NCBI GenBank assembly: GCA_013373625.1
Contig: JABXHM010000008.1
Span: 62,001 to 126,000, forward strand
Direction of reading: 5' to 3'
DNA: 64,000 nucleotides
From: Alteromonadaceae bacterium
Lineage (GTDB): Bacteria; Pseudomonadota; Gammaproteobacteria; Enterobacterales; Alteromonadaceae
Shown in pieces: positions 47,050-56,662 of this stretch. The translations under genes and the position numbers were made by a program. The notes beneath the pieces are model-generated. The model searched no databases and was not told where the DNA came from. It saw only the letters and a list, made by a program, of their open reading frames with translations. How positions within the stretch are numbered: the first letter of the stretch is position 1; every line of letters starts with the position of its first letter.

Positions 47050-47315
47050 CGGTAGATAAGTTACTTAAACGCCATCAGGATCTGACTCACAGCGAGAATG
47101 TTAAAGTTGTTTCTCATGTGCAGCGTGAAGAAGGTGAATGGGTGCGCCACACGGTTATGGTTGAAAACGTCGATGTCCCGTTTGTTTTTAAACGCACCAG
47201 GCACTATCAGAGTCTCACCGGCGCCAGGGTAAATATGACATATTATCGTATCGTCGAGTCGGTTGCTGGAATGGACTTTGAGCAAATGAAAGTGGTCAGA
47301 ATTAAACGCGCTTAA
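47046..47315 (+). CDS. Small conserved protein of unknown function between recJ and recO
   Basis: The 89-residue product is translated from an ATG that overlaps the recJ stop (ATGA), and recO starts 12 nt after it. It is highly charged, without membrane segment, signal peptide or known domain. It has about eight predicted beta-strand-like stretches (VKVVSHVQREEG, WVRHTVMVENVDVPFVFKRTRHY) and few helices. I do not recognise a family name. Tight coupling on both sides makes it a real gene and hints at a role with RecJ or RecO, but that is only positional inference. Confidence 0.8.
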   Translation: MTVDKLLKRHQDLTHSENVKVVSHVQREEGEWVRHTVMVENVDVPFVFKRTRHYQSLTGARVNMTYYRIVESVAGMDFEQMKVVRIKRA

Positions 47316-47327
47316 CGAGAGCTTACT

Positions 47328-48026
47328 ATGCTTCAAAGCTGGCTAAACGCCTACGTGCTGCACCGCCGTCCCTACAGAGAGACAAGCTTCATTGTGGATT
47401 TTTTTAGTCTCGAGCTGGGGCGTATCAGTGCGGTCGCGCGCGGCGTTCGCAGTGCAAAATCGGATCGGCGCAGTTTGTTGCAACCGTTCCAGTCGCTGCG
47501 CATTCAACTCAGTGGTAAAGCGGATTTAAAGAATCTCACGCAGCTTGAAGCAGCTGGCCCAATGAATAGTCTGGGGGGAGAATCGCTTTATTGCGCGTTA
47601 TATGTCAATGAACTCACTAATCGTGTGCTACCGGCAGGTTTGGAAGCCCCGGATCTGTTTGCTCGGTATGCCGATACACTGGCAGGGCTGCAACAATCCC
47701 CACACAGCCAGGCGGAAGTATTGCGCCACTACGAACTGGCATTGCTTCAGGAGTTGGGCGTGATGCCGGACTTTAGAACTGATGCCGCAACAGAACAGCC
47801 CATTGAACCTTCTGTGCACTACGAGTTAATCCCGGAACTTGGATTCTGCGCTGTAAAGCAGTCGTCACGATTGAGCTTTCTGGGGAGTGAACTGTTATTG
47901 CTGCAGGACGGTATATTCAATCAGCAAAGTTTGCCGGTAGCTAAACGTTTGTGTCGCATTGCATTACACCCTTATGTGGGCGATAAACCGTTGAAAAGTC
48001 GGGAGCTGTTTTTGGCCTCGCGCTGA
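47328..48026 (+). CDS. recO: DNA repair protein RecO
   Basis: The 232-residue protein starts with the RecO OB-fold (AYVLHRRPYRETSFIVDFFSLELGRISAVARGVR) followed by an all-helical domain (LYVNELTNRVLPAG, LRHYELALLQELG). It helps RecA load on SSB-coated DNA in the RecFOR pathway. The spacing to the upstream small gene is 12 nt; pdxJ follows 43 nt after the stop, the common recO-pdxJ-acpS order. Confidence 0.94.
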   Translation: MLQSWLNAYVLHRRPYRETSFIVDFFSLELGRISAVARGVRSAKSDRRSLLQPFQSLRIQLSGKADLKNLTQLEAAGPMNSLGGESLYCALYVNELTNRVLPAGLEAPDLFARYADTLAGLQQSPHSQAEVLRHYELALLQELGVMPDFRTDAATEQPIEPSVHYELIPELGFCAVKQSSRLSFLGSELLLLQDGIFNQQSLPVAKRLCRIALHPYVGDKPLKSRELFLASR

Positions 48027-48069
48027 ATCACTGATACAATCTAAGCTAATTTAACTCTAGGCTCTGTTA

Positions 48070-48816
48070 ATGAAAGATATTCTACTTGGCGTCAATATTG
48101 ACCATATCGCCACGTTGCGAAATGCCCGTGGTACGTCATACCCTGATCCGGTTCACGCCGCAGATATAGCCGAACGCGCCGGTGCTGACGGGATTACCGT
48201 GCACTTGCGTGAAGATCGCCGGCACATTAAAGACCGTGATGTAACGATTCTGGCCCAAACCGTTAATACACGCCTCAACCTGGAAATGGCGGTCACCGAT
48301 GAAATGCTCAACATCGCTGAACAGGTTAAGCCTGTCTTTTGTTGTCTGGTCCCTGAAAAACGGGCAGAACTAACCACCGAAGGGGGCCTGGATGTCGCAG
48401 GTAATCTGAGTCGTATTAGCGAAGCATGTCAACGCCTTGCACAAGCGAACATTTTGGTATCGCTGTTTATTGACGGTGATGAACGCCAGCTTGATGCAGC
48501 CAAAGCGACAGGGGCGCCCTTTATTGAAATTCACACCGGCCACTATGCCGATGCGACCAGTGAGCACGAGCAACTTACGCACCTGGCGCAGATCCGCCGT
48601 GGTGTTGAGTATGCCGACCAACTGGGACTGAAAGTAAATGCAGGACATGGTTTGCATTACCACAACGTTAAGCCGATTGCCGCCATTCCGCAGTTAATTG
48701 AGCTTAATATTGGCCACGCTATTATTGCCCGAGCGGCGTTTGACGGCTTGCATACAGCCGTGGCTGATATGCGCCGCCTGATGCAGGAAGCCCGCTTACA
48801 AGCTCAGTTTTCTTAA
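48070..48816 (+). CDS. pdxJ: Pyridoxine 5'-phosphate synthase
   Basis: The 248-residue TIM barrel has the family start [17 protein letters not shown], catalytic residues in [13 protein letters not shown] and [11 protein letters not shown], and the C-terminal phosphate-binding GHGLHYHNV and [12 protein letters not shown]. It condenses deoxyxylulose phosphate with the PdxA product to pyridoxine phosphate. It lies 15 nt upstream of acpS. Confidence 0.97.
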   Translation: MKDILLGVNIDHIATLRNARGTSYPDPVHAADIAERAGADGITVHLREDRRHIKDRDVTILAQTVNTRLNLEMAVTDEMLNIAEQVKPVFCCLVPEKRAELTTEGGLDVAGNLSRISEACQRLAQANILVSLFIDGDERQLDAAKATGAPFIEIHTGHYADATSEHEQLTHLAQIRRGVEYADQLGLKVNAGHGLHYHNVKPIAAIPQLIELNIGHAIIARAAFDGLHTAVADMRRLMQEARLQAQFS

Positions 48817-48831
48817 GCGCAGGAGTCAACC

Positions 48832-49212
48832 ATGGCCATTGCCGGCTTAGGTACAGATATTGTAGAAATTGCCCGGTTTGATATGGCTGAGGCTGCTCGT
48901 GAGCGTTTGGCCCGGCGCATTCTGACAGCAGAGGAACTGGCCGTTTATGCAGCGCACAAACAACCTGTTCGTTATCTGGCAAAACGCTTCGCCGCGAAAG
49001 AAGCGGCGGTAAAAGCGCTGGGCACCGGTATCGGACGGGGGATTAGCTGGCAACAACTGTGTGTTGTCAATAACGACAATGGTGCGCCGATACTGACGTT
49101 TAACGGTGAGTTTTCAGAAAAATGCAAGTCAAGAGGTATAGTGAGCGCTCACTTATCTTTGTCGGATGAGCAACACTATGCAGTTGCAACGGTTATTCTT
49201 GAAACACCATGA
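48832..49212 (+). CDS. acpS: Holo-[acyl-carrier-protein] synthase
   Basis: The 126-residue protein shows GLGTDIVEIARF at the N-terminus with the magnesium-binding Asp, and the second site FAAKEAAVKALGTGIG. It moves the phosphopantetheine arm of CoA to acyl carrier protein. The motif order and size are standard for AcpS. The rlmD gene starts 9 nt later, suggesting co-transcription. Confidence 0.96.
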   Translation: MAIAGLGTDIVEIARFDMAEAARERLARRILTAEELAVYAAHKQPVRYLAKRFAAKEAAVKALGTGIGRGISWQQLCVVNNDNGAPILTFNGEFSEKCKSRGIVSAHLSLSDEQHYAVATVILETP

Positions 49213-49221
49213 GACAATATA

Positions 49222-50580
49222 ATGGTTAGTATTTATCAGGGCGGTGGAAAAAAACGTAGCGGCGCCAAACGAAAGTCGCCGGGCAATACTCAAACCATTA
49301 CGGTAACTGTCGATGACTGGGAGTCCCGGGGCAGAGGTGTTTGCCGCACTCACCAGCCTATTCTTTTTGTTGATGGTGCCTTGCCCGGTGAAACCTGTCA
49401 GGTTGCAGTTACTCAGCGCAAAAAACAGGTCTGTGAAGGCTACGTCACCAGGGTGCTTGAACCAGCCGCTGAACGCCAGACACCGTTTTGTGCGGTGTAT
49501 TCGCAATGCGGCGGCTGTCAGTTGCAACACGTCGAGCGTGACGCGGCGTTAACCTGGCGACAAGCGGCGCTGGATAGTCAGATCCGTCACAAGCATAATC
49601 TGGCAACACTTAACTGGGTTAGGCCGGTTAAGAGTCATTCTGATCAGTACCGCCGTAAAACCCGACTCGCCATAGATGCCCGCAAAGGTAAACCACTGGC
49701 GCTGGGGTTTCGGGCTCGTAAAAGCGATGCTGTGGTCAATGTTACCGATTGCCCGGTGCTGGAGCCCGGCCTGAATGCCATGCTACCTCCCCTACATCAG
49801 TTGGTTGAGCAGCTTAATGGCCGTGCTGTTATTGGACATATTAGTTTGCTTAGAGCAGATAACGGAATTGGCATAACATTGCGTTGCACGCGGCAACTCA
49901 ATGGTCATGATCAGGAGCAGTTAACCGCTTTTGCCAACGAGCATCAAGTCACGCTGCGTCTGGATTATGGCGACAACAGTGATACCTTATACAACCCGGT
50001 CGAAGAGCTATTGTGTGCGACAGCCGATGGACTGTCGCTGAGCGTCACTACCGAAGACTTTATTCAGGTTAACGGTGACGTAAATCTTGCTATGATTCAT
50101 CAGGCTCTGGACTGGCTGGCTCCCGAGCCTCACCATAAAGTACTGGACTTATTCAGCGGACTAGGTAATTTTTCATTGCCCATGGCAAAACGTTGCGCCA
50201 GTGTTACTGCTGTTGAGGGAGTAACCACAATGGTGCAAAGAGCGAAGAAAATTGCTCATGAGCAAGGCATAGATAATATTCAGTGGTACACCGCCGACCT
50301 CAGTAATGAGGCAGAGCTTGCTGCGCTGGCGATTAAAAAGTACGACAAAGTGCTGCTGGATCCTTCGCGGGAAGGGGCATTTGAGGCCTGTCAGCAGATT
50401 GCCAGTGCCCGGGTTGCTTCGATCGTGTACGTATCTTGCAATCCCGCAACCTTTAATCGGGATCTGGTGCCGCTGTTAGCCGGTGGCTACCGGATTGTGA
50501 AAATCGGCATAATGGAAATGTTTCCGTATACCCAGCATATCGAATCGATGGCGTTACTTGAGCGCGTCGGAAAGGGGTAA
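49222..50580 (+). CDS. rlmD: 23S rRNA (uracil-1939-C5)-methyltransferase
   Basis: The 452-residue protein has a basic N-terminus, a TRAM domain (about 25-85), and a [4Fe-4S] cluster set of cysteines (CAVYSQCGGCQLQH with a later Cys in VTDCPVLE). The methyltransferase domain has VLDLFSGLGNFSLPMA for SAM, LLDPSREGAFEA, and the nucleophilic Cys in VYVSCNPATF. These match RlmD/RumA rather than the RlmC or TrmA paralogues, which lack this combination of TRAM and cluster. It lies 9 nt before relA. Confidence 0.93.
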   Translation: MVSIYQGGGKKRSGAKRKSPGNTQTITVTVDDWESRGRGVCRTHQPILFVDGALPGETCQVAVTQRKKQVCEGYVTRVLEPAAERQTPFCAVYSQCGGCQLQHVERDAALTWRQAALDSQIRHKHNLATLNWVRPVKSHSDQYRRKTRLAIDARKGKPLALGFRARKSDAVVNVTDCPVLEPGLNAMLPPLHQLVEQLNGRAVIGHISLLRADNGIGITLRCTRQLNGHDQEQLTAFANEHQVTLRLDYGDNSDTLYNPVEELLCATADGLSLSVTTEDFIQVNGDVNLAMIHQALDWLAPEPHHKVLDLFSGLGNFSLPMAKRCASVTAVEGVTTMVQRAKKIAHEQGIDNIQWYTADLSNEAELAALAIKKYDKVLLDPSREGAFEACQQIASARVASIVYVSCNPATFNRDLVPLLAGGYRIVKIGIMEMFPYTQHIESMALLERVGKG

Positions 50581-50589
50581 GAGGTAAGT

Positions 50590-52767
50590 ATGGTTTCGAC
50601 CCGAACAGTGCATGAAGAGCACCGTCCACCTTTTGAAGAGTGGCTGGAGAGTCTCAACCTGTCTGACAGTACCGCCCAAAAACTACGTGATATCTCGCAC
50701 ATGCCGGATAAGCTGCTGGTGGGTCAGGAAATGGTAGAAATTCTGCATCAGTTGAATATGGATGATGCTACCCTTCAGGCTGCTTTGGTCTACCCCTATT
50801 GTCAGCAGCATGAATTGACCGACGCGGAAGTGCAGGAAAACTTTGGTGAAGAAATTGAGCAACTGATTATCGGTGTCAGGCGCATGGAAGCTATCCGCAT
50901 GCTGCATAACCGTAAGCAGTCTGATAGCAAATTGTCGGCCCCGGATGAACAGCATATCGACAGTATACGCCGCATGTTACTGGCTATGGTGGAAGATGTT
51001 CGCGCTGTGGTCATTAAAATGGCTGAGCGGATTTGTGCGTTGCAGCAGGTTAAAAAAGCCGACGAAGAAACCCGCGTAATGGTTGCTCGAGAGTGTGCAA
51101 CTATCTATGCGCCGTTGGCGAACAGACTCGGCATTGGTCAGCTTAAGTGGGAACTTGAAGATCTCGCGTTCCGGTATTTACACCCCAACACCTATAAGCA
51201 AATAGCTAAACAACTCGATGGTAAGCGTCGTGAACGGGCTGATTATATTGATAGCATGGTTGAGAATTTACAAACCTTGCTCAATAACGAGCGGATTGAA
51301 GCCGAGGTGTATGGGCGGCCTAAACATATTTACAGCATCTGGAAAAAGATGCAGAAAAAACACCTCACCTTTGAACAATTGTTTGATATACGGGCGGTTC
51401 GTATTATTGCTGAGCGACTGCAGGATTGTTACGCTGCACTAGGCACTGTGCATGCTCACTTTAAGCATATTCCCAAAGAGTTTGACGACTACATAGCAAC
51501 CCCTAAGGCAAATGGCTATCAGTCTATTCACACTGTTATTCTCGGGCCCGAAGGCAAACCGGTAGAAATTCAGATTCGTACCCAGAAAATGCACCAGGAT
51601 GCTGAACTGGGTGTCGCCGCTCACTGGAAATATAAAGAAGGCAGTACTGGCAAGGTATCAGGATACGATGAACGTATAAACTGGTTGCGTAAAATTCTGT
51701 TGTGGCAGGAGGAAGTGGCTGAATCAGGCGACCTGGTAGAAGAACTGCGCAGTCAGGTGTTTGATGATCGTGTGTATGTTTTCACCCCCCGTGGAGATGT
51801 GATTGATTTACCCCAGGGCTCCACACCGGTGGATTTTGCCTATTACATACACAGCAATGTGGGCCATCGATGTATTGGCGCTAAAGTAAATGGCCGGATT
51901 GTGCCTTTCACCTATCAGTTGCAAAGTGGCGACCAGGTCGATGTACTGACCGGTAAAGAGGCTAACCCCTCTCGTGACTGGATGCACCCCGGGCTTGGCC
52001 ACGTGCACTCATCGCGTGCCCGCGCGACTATTCACAGCTTCTTTAAAAAACAAGATAAAGAAAAAAACCAGCATGCGGGTAAAGAACTCCTGGAACGTGA
52101 GCTACATCGTGTTGGATTAGCGCTCAAAATGGCCACAGATGCCTGTGAAAAGTTTAACGTACCTTCGGTAGATGAATTATATGCTGCGATTGGTGCTGGC
52201 GATGTCCGTGTTATGTCGGTGGTGCATTATTTACAGCAATTCCAGGCGCCTCCGCCGGAGCTGGAACTCAGCCCTAAACTTAAAACGCGCAAAACGGCAA
52301 GAGGTAAGAATAAGCCTGACAGCGTAGTAGTGCAGGGGGTGGGTAACCTGATGAGTCAATTAGCCAATTGCTGTCACCCTGTACCGGGCGATCATATTTT
52401 AGGGTATATCACCCAGGGGCGTGGAGTAAGTGTGCACAAAGATAGTTGTGACCAGTTACAGCATTTGCTTAACCAGCATCCGGAGCGACAAATTGAGGTC
52501 AGTTGGTCAGAAGATCTGAATGTAGGCTATGAAGCGAACCTCGACATCGAATGTATCGACCGCACCGGTTTGTTACGCGATATCACTACGGTACTGGCAA
52601 ATGAAGGCGTAGCGCTGCTTGGGGTCAATAGCCTGAGCGACAAACGTCATCAAACTGCGCTTATTGCTATATCAGTTGAAGTTTCCGATGTGGCAAGCTT
52701 AACCCGACTGATCAATAGTCTCAGGCAACTGAAGGATATTATTGATGTCAGACGCAAAACCCACTAA
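50590..52767 (+). CDS. relA: GTP pyrophosphokinase RelA ((p)ppGpp synthetase I)
   Basis: The 725-residue protein has an inactive HD-type domain: the usual HDxxED is replaced (AALVYPYCQQHEL), so it cannot hydrolyse ppGpp. The synthetase domain has GRPKHIYSIWKKM and FDDYIATPKANGYQSIHT, with the EFDD form typical of RelA. A TGS domain (VYVFTPRGDVIDLPQGSTPVDFAY), a zinc-finger/helical region with CCHPVPGD, and a C-terminal ACT domain (DRTGLLRDITTVLANEGV) follow. It makes (p)ppGpp on ribosomes holding uncharged tRNA. mazG overlaps its end by 23 nt. Confidence 0.96.
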   Translation: MVSTRTVHEEHRPPFEEWLESLNLSDSTAQKLRDISHMPDKLLVGQEMVEILHQLNMDDATLQAALVYPYCQQHELTDAEVQENFGEEIEQLIIGVRRMEAIRMLHNRKQSDSKLSAPDEQHIDSIRRMLLAMVEDVRAVVIKMAERICALQQVKKADEETRVMVARECATIYAPLANRLGIGQLKWELEDLAFRYLHPNTYKQIAKQLDGKRRERADYIDSMVENLQTLLNNERIEAEVYGRPKHIYSIWKKMQKKHLTFEQLFDIRAVRIIAERLQDCYAALGTVHAHFKHIPKEFDDYIATPKANGYQSIHTVILGPEGKPVEIQIRTQKMHQDAELGVAAHWKYKEGSTGKVSGYDERINWLRKILLWQEEVAESGDLVEELRSQVFDDRVYVFTPRGDVIDLPQGSTPVDFAYYIHSNVGHRCIGAKVNGRIVPFTYQLQSGDQVDVLTGKEANPSRDWMHPGLGHVHSSRARATIHSFFKKQDKEKNQHAGKELLERELHRVGLALKMATDACEKFNVPSVDELYAAIGAGDVRVMSVVHYLQQFQAPPPELELSPKLKTRKTARGKNKPDSVVVQGVGNLMSQLANCCHPVPGDHILGYITQGRGVSVHKDSCDQLQHLLNQHPERQIEVSWSEDLNVGYEANLDIECIDRTGLLRDITTVLANEGVALLGVNSLSDKRHQTALIAISVEVSDVASLTRLINSLRQLKDIIDVRRKTH

Positions 52768-53560
52768 TCCCGCAGGCGCACTTGAACGGTTACTGCACAT
52801 AATGGTGCGCTTACGCGACCCTGACGGTGGATGCCCGTGGGATGTGCAGCAAACTATGCAGTCGCTAACCCGTTACACCCTGGAAGAGGCGTATGAGGCG
52901 GTAGATGCTATAGAACGTAATGCCCCGGATGAGATTAAAGATGAACTCGGTGATTTGCTGTTTCAAATTGTCTTTTACGCGCAAATTGGCGCCGAGCAAG
53001 AGCTGTTTGATTTTACTGATATCGCTAATGCTATTAGCGATAAAATGGTGCGTCGTCACCCCCATGTGTTTGCAGCAGCACAAACACATGAAAGCCAACT
53101 GGATAAGCAGTGGGAAGCAATAAAAGCAACGGAGCAGGGCGATACGCCAAACGCGCTGCTTGATAGCATACCTGTAGGTTTACCGGCGCTGATGTATGCC
53201 CAAAAAATTCAGAAAAAATGCGCCCGTGTCGGCTTTGATTGGCCCGGCGTGGCGCCGGTACTCGACAAGGTGCGCGAAGAAATCGAAGAAATTCAGGCTG
53301 AATTAGATGCTGAAGAGCGTGATCAGGCTGCCCTGGAGGCCGAAATTGGCGACGCGTTTTTTGCTCTGGTTAATCTTGCCAGGCATTGTCAGGTGGATGC
53401 GGATGCCGCGCTGCGCCGGGCCAGCCAAAAGTTTAGTGGGCGGTTTGGCCAGGTGGAAATCTTAGCAACCTCAATGTACGGCGGTTTGGAAGGACGCGAC
53501 TTAGCCGAGTTGGAGGCATTGTGGCAACAAGTGAAAGCCAGTGAAATTAATCAGCCCTGA
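52745..53560 (+). CDS. mazG: Nucleoside triphosphate pyrophosphohydrolase MazG
   Basis: The 271-residue protein starts at the ATG at 52745 inside the relA end. It has two MazG domains: the first with CPWDVQQTMQSLTRYTLEEAYE and DELGDLLFQIVFYA, the second with VREEIEEIQAELD and EIGDAFFALVNLAR, each with the ExxE/ExxD metal sites. It hydrolyses all NTPs to NMPs and is linked in E. coli to lowering (p)ppGpp, in keeping with its place after relA. No toxin-antitoxin mazEF pair is present. Confidence 0.95.
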   Translation: MSDAKPTNPAGALERLLHIMVRLRDPDGGCPWDVQQTMQSLTRYTLEEAYEAVDAIERNAPDEIKDELGDLLFQIVFYAQIGAEQELFDFTDIANAISDKMVRRHPHVFAAAQTHESQLDKQWEAIKATEQGDTPNALLDSIPVGLPALMYAQKIQKKCARVGFDWPGVAPVLDKVREEIEEIQAELDAEERDQAALEAEIGDAFFALVNLARHCQVDADAALRRASQKFSGRFGQVEILATSMYGGLEGRDLAELEALWQQVKASEINQP

Positions 53561-54458
53561 GGTTATGCTGCTGTTGCAAATGCGTCATCATTGGATGTGG
53601 GTTTACTGTCCATAATGGTTGCTCAAAGGTGACTGTCAGGTTGGGGTTATTCAGATCGAAAATTTGTCTGGTGGGATCCGTGGCCAGCTTCATCGCGCTA
53701 ATATGACGCTGATACTTTTCGAAATATTCCTTTAATTCACCATTTTGTAGCATCCTGAGCAGCCCTGTGTACATGCGCGTCACCAGCTCCGGATGTTTTG
53801 GGGAAACAAAGAAATACTCATAGCTTGGATAACGTAATAGTAAATTCTGCTCAAGCGCTACCTCTTTTTGATTGTGACGTTCTAAATCGTTAAACACTTC
53901 GATAACGTTGCGTGGAAAGTAATCGACCAGGCCTTTTTCAACGGCAGTGAACATCGACGTAAACCACAAGCTCCATGGCGCTCCTTCCACTTGCAGGCCA
54001 TTGTGTTGCAATACCTGCAAATCAGGCCAGTCATCGCCCTGCACACCAAGATAATCCTGTAATGTCTCAAACGTTATATTGGCAGGGAAATGCGCCTGAT
54101 GGGACTGGTTGATCACGAACACACGATAGCCCGCCAGGCCCTGCAGAAGCGGAAAACGAACAGGCAACAGCTGTTGCTCCCGTTGGTCAGAGGTCGCTCC
54201 CCACATTATGTGGCCTTCGCCATTTTGCAGTTTAAGAATTTGCCTTGCCTGAGGCATGGGCTGAGGGTGGGGAATGACTGTCGATTCGCCGTACTCGGGG
54301 GTTAACTCAATAATCCGGCGCAGCACTTTGGTATGGTAGTAACCGTAACCATCGTCAGCAAAGGCGCGGGTAAATATAATCTCCTGCGGTTCACTATGTG
54401 CTGTTGAACTCACCATAAGCAATAAAACTATTGAACAGTAAAGACTTATCCTTCGCAT
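53547..54458 (-). CDS. Periplasmic solute-binding-like protein (transporter substrate-binding fold)
   Basis: The 303-residue protein has a signal peptide (VLLLMVSSTAHSEPQ) and the layout of a bacterial extracellular solute-binding protein family 3 member: EIIFTRAFADDGYGYY, a lobe switch near residue 110, and LVTRMYTGLLRMLQNGELKEYFEKY near the end, the usual closing motif. No permease or ATPase genes are near, so it may be a stand-alone sensor or orphan binding protein. The last 14 nt overlap the convergent mazG end. Ligand unknown. Confidence 0.75.
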   Translation of the reverse strand: MRRISLYCSIVLLLMVSSTAHSEPQEIIFTRAFADDGYGYYHTKVLRRIIELTPEYGESTVIPHPQPMPQARQILKLQNGEGHIMWGATSDQREQQLLPVRFPLLQGLAGYRVFVINQSHQAHFPANITFETLQDYLGVQGDDWPDLQVLQHNGLQVEGAPWSLWFTSMFTAVEKGLVDYFPRNVIEVFNDLERHNQKEVALEQNLLLRYPSYEYFFVSPKHPELVTRMYTGLLRMLQNGELKEYFEKYQRHISAMKLATDPTRQIFDLNNPNLTVTFEQPLWTVNPHPMMTHLQQQHNLRAD

Positions 54459-54564
54459 AACTCAAAACAAATAATCAGGCCCAACCAGTAGATTAGTGTA
54501 TGGATGGTTAATCAGCCAATTATATTTTTTTACGCAATGGGGTTCGCTTTTTGTGCAAATCCTG

Positions 54565-54570
54565 TATAAT
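54565..54570 (+). promoter_or_regulatory. -10 element of the rplM-rpsI promoter
   Basis: A perfect TATAAT, preceded by CTG. The -35 is weak (no TTGACA-like hexamer at 16-18 bp). Transcription would start near 54577 and give a leader of about 145 nt before rplM, long enough for the L13 autoregulation known for E. coli rplM; no structure was assigned. Confidence 0.55.
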
Positions 54571-54724
54571 TCGCGCCCTGCCCAGTTACACCCACTTTGG
54601 GAAAGTGGAAGAATCAATTGACTCGAAGGGGTCATCGCATTGATTTTAGGTGGTTTGAGGTAGTAAAAATTTATAAAAACTAGTTTAAACCAAGTAACGA
54701 ATTACTTTCGGGTGAAATTTAAAA

Positions 54725-55153
54725 ATGAAAACTTTTGTTGCAAAGCCAGAAACGGTTGTACGTGACTGGTATGTGGTTGACGCCACAGACAAAACTCTTG
54801 GTCGCTTAGCTTCAGAAATCGCTCTGCGTTTACGTGGTAAGCATAAGCCTGAGTACACTCCTCACGTTGACACCGGTGATTACATCGTAGTGGTTAACGC
54901 TGAGAAAATTACTGTAACTGGTAATAAAGCGAAGGGCAAAATGTACTACGCTCACTCTGGTTATCCTGGTGGTCTTAAAGAGACCAACTTTGAGAAGCTA
55001 CTCGCTCACAAGCCAGAAATGGTTCTTGAAAAGGCGGTTAAAGGTATGTTGCCAAAAGGTCCTTTGGGTCGTGCAATGTTCCGTAAGCTGAAAGTTTACG
55101 CAGGTGCTGAACACATGCACACTGCACAACAACCTCAAGTATTGGACATTTAA
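54725..55153 (+). CDS. rplM: 50S ribosomal protein L13
   Basis: The 142-residue protein matches L13 throughout: [29 protein letters not shown] at the N-terminus, [16 protein letters not shown], the signature [12 protein letters not shown], and [20 protein letters not shown] near the end. It binds 23S rRNA early in 50S assembly. It precedes rpsI by 12 nt in the universal rplM-rpsI pair. Confidence 0.99.
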   Translation: MKTFVAKPETVVRDWYVVDATDKTLGRLASEIALRLRGKHKPEYTPHVDTGDYIVVVNAEKITVTGNKAKGKMYYAHSGYPGGLKETNFEKLLAHKPEMVLEKAVKGMLPKGPLGRAMFRKLKVYAGAEHMHTAQQPQVLDI

Positions 55154-55165
55154 GGAGCTTATCAC

Positions 55166-55558
55166 ATGGCAGATACTCAATATTACGGCACTGGCCGTCG
55201 CAAAAGTTCTACTGCTCGTGTATTCCTGCGTCCAGGTACAGGAAACATTACAGTAAACAAACGTGCTCTTGACGAGTACTTTGGTCGTGAAACCGAGTGC
55301 ATGGTTGTTCGTCAGCCACTTGAACTGGTAGAACTGACTGAAAAGTTTGACCTTTACGTCACCGTTGTTGGTGGTGGTACAAATGGTCAGGCAGGTGCTA
55401 TTCGTCACGGTATTACCCGTGCACTGATGGAATATGATGAAACACTTCGTCCGGCTCTGCGTAAAGCAGGCTTCGTAACACGTGACGCGCGTCGCGTTGA
55501 ACGTAAGAAAGTGGGTCTTCACAAAGCGCGTAAGCGTCCACAGTTCTCAAAACGTTAA
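55166..55558 (+). CDS. rpsI: 30S ribosomal protein S9
   Basis: The 130-residue protein has [16 protein letters not shown] at the N-terminus, [19 protein letters not shown] in the middle, and the basic C-terminal tail ending KRPQFSKR that reaches the P-site tRNA. It is co-transcribed with rplM and followed by a strong terminator. Confidence 0.99.
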   Translation: MADTQYYGTGRRKSSTARVFLRPGTGNITVNKRALDEYFGRETECMVVRQPLELVELTEKFDLYVTVVGGGTNGQAGAIRHGITRALMEYDETLRPALRKAGFVTRDARRVERKKVGLHKARKRPQFSKR

Positions 55559-56028
55559 TACGTTTTATGATTTTAAAAACCCGGTTATTACCGGGTTTTT
55601 TTATGCCCGTCAATTGGTCTGAACTGCTATATTTATCCGTATGCGGTATAACCGTGTTAATAATCGAAATAAATAATGAAAACAACATTGCCGCGTCAAA
55701 TTAAGCACGAAGCGTGCTATTGTGATAAATTAATGTAAATAATTGGTGTAATAACGGGTAGCAAATTTATACTTTCGTCTCAAGCTAATGATTGGAGCCG
55801 GAAACTTACAAATATTTATCCAGTTAATTCCACTAATTCCTTGTGTTTTGAGGGGGTTTTCTTTTATCATTTTCGGTCGAAAAATAATGACAATCTTTCG
55901 TGTTAAATCGCATCTTTGCCTAATGAGACAGGCGTGATTCGCACGGCAAGTTTAATGAATGCCTGTTAATTAGCTTTATTAAAGCTGATGGCGGTTATTC
56001 ATATTATCCAAAACCTGGAGAAAAGTGG
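55559..56028 (+). other. 470-bp region between rpsI and the petABC operon
   Basis: It holds the rpsI terminator at 55575-55602 and then an AT-rich stretch that must contain the petABC promoter. I see no ORF, RNA gene or repeat, and no promoter good enough to name. Thus the petABC control region is either long or contains an unrecognised element. Confidence 0.5.
55575..55602 (+). terminator. Terminator after rpsI
   Basis: AACCCGG (55578-55584), loop TTATTA, CCGGGTT (55591-55597), then a T run. Confidence 0.92.
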
Positions 56029-56661
56029 ATGAGCAATGTATCTGTAGATGCAAAAGAGTCTGCGCTGAGTGATGACAAACCGCAAGACAATCCGCGTCGC
56101 CGGTTCCTGACCGTTGCGACATCGGTTGTAGGCGGTGTGGGTGTAGTAGGTGCAGCTGTACCTTTCGTTGCGTCCTGGAATCCGAGTGCAAAAGCGAAGG
56201 CGGCCGGTGCTGATATTGAAGTGGATATCAGTGCAATAGAACCTGGCCAGCTGATTCGTGTCATGTGGCGAAGCAAACCGGTGTGGATCGTACGTCGTAC
56301 ACCTGAGATCCTGGCTGAACTTGGCAAACACGAGGACCGGTTACGTGACCCTGACTCTGAAAATGAGCAACAACCCGCTTTTGCGCAAAATCAGTATCGC
56401 TCAATGAAAGAGGAATACCTCATCCTGGTAGGTATTTGTACACATCTTGGTTGCTCTCCACAATACAAGAAAGAAGGTGCCTTTGAAGAGTTTGTAGAAG
56501 GCGTGCCGGATGGCTTTTTCTGCCCTTGTCATGGTTCAAAATTTGATATGGCCGGACGGGTTTTCCAAAACGTACCAGCGCCATTAAACCTGGTTGTGCC
56601 ACCGTATCAGTTTGTTGATGACACAACAGTGATCATTGGTTCAGAAGCGGAGGTTGCGTAA
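56029..56661 (+). CDS. petA: Ubiquinol-cytochrome c reductase, Rieske iron-sulfur subunit
   Basis: The 210-residue protein has a Tat-type N-terminus (NPRRRFLTVATSVV) that remains as the membrane anchor. The C-terminal Rieske domain has both [2Fe-2S] ligand motifs, CTHLGC (about 142-147) and CPCHGS (about 164-169). It passes electrons from ubiquinol at the Qo site to cytochrome c1. It leads the petABC operon, one nt from petB. Confidence 0.98.
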   Translation: MSNVSVDAKESALSDDKPQDNPRRRFLTVATSVVGGVGVVGAAVPFVASWNPSAKAKAAGADIEVDISAIEPGQLIRVMWRSKPVWIVRRTPEILAELGKHEDRLRDPDSENEQQPAFAQNQYRSMKEEYLILVGICTHLGCSPQYKKEGAFEEFVEGVPDGFFCPCHGSKFDMAGRVFQNVPAPLNLVVPPYQFVDDTTVIIGSEAEVA

Positions 56662-56662
56662 C

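Noticed and set aside
52745-53560. mazG as part of a toxin-antitoxin locus
   Set aside because: No mazEF-like genes are present; it follows relA as a housekeeping NTP hydrolase.
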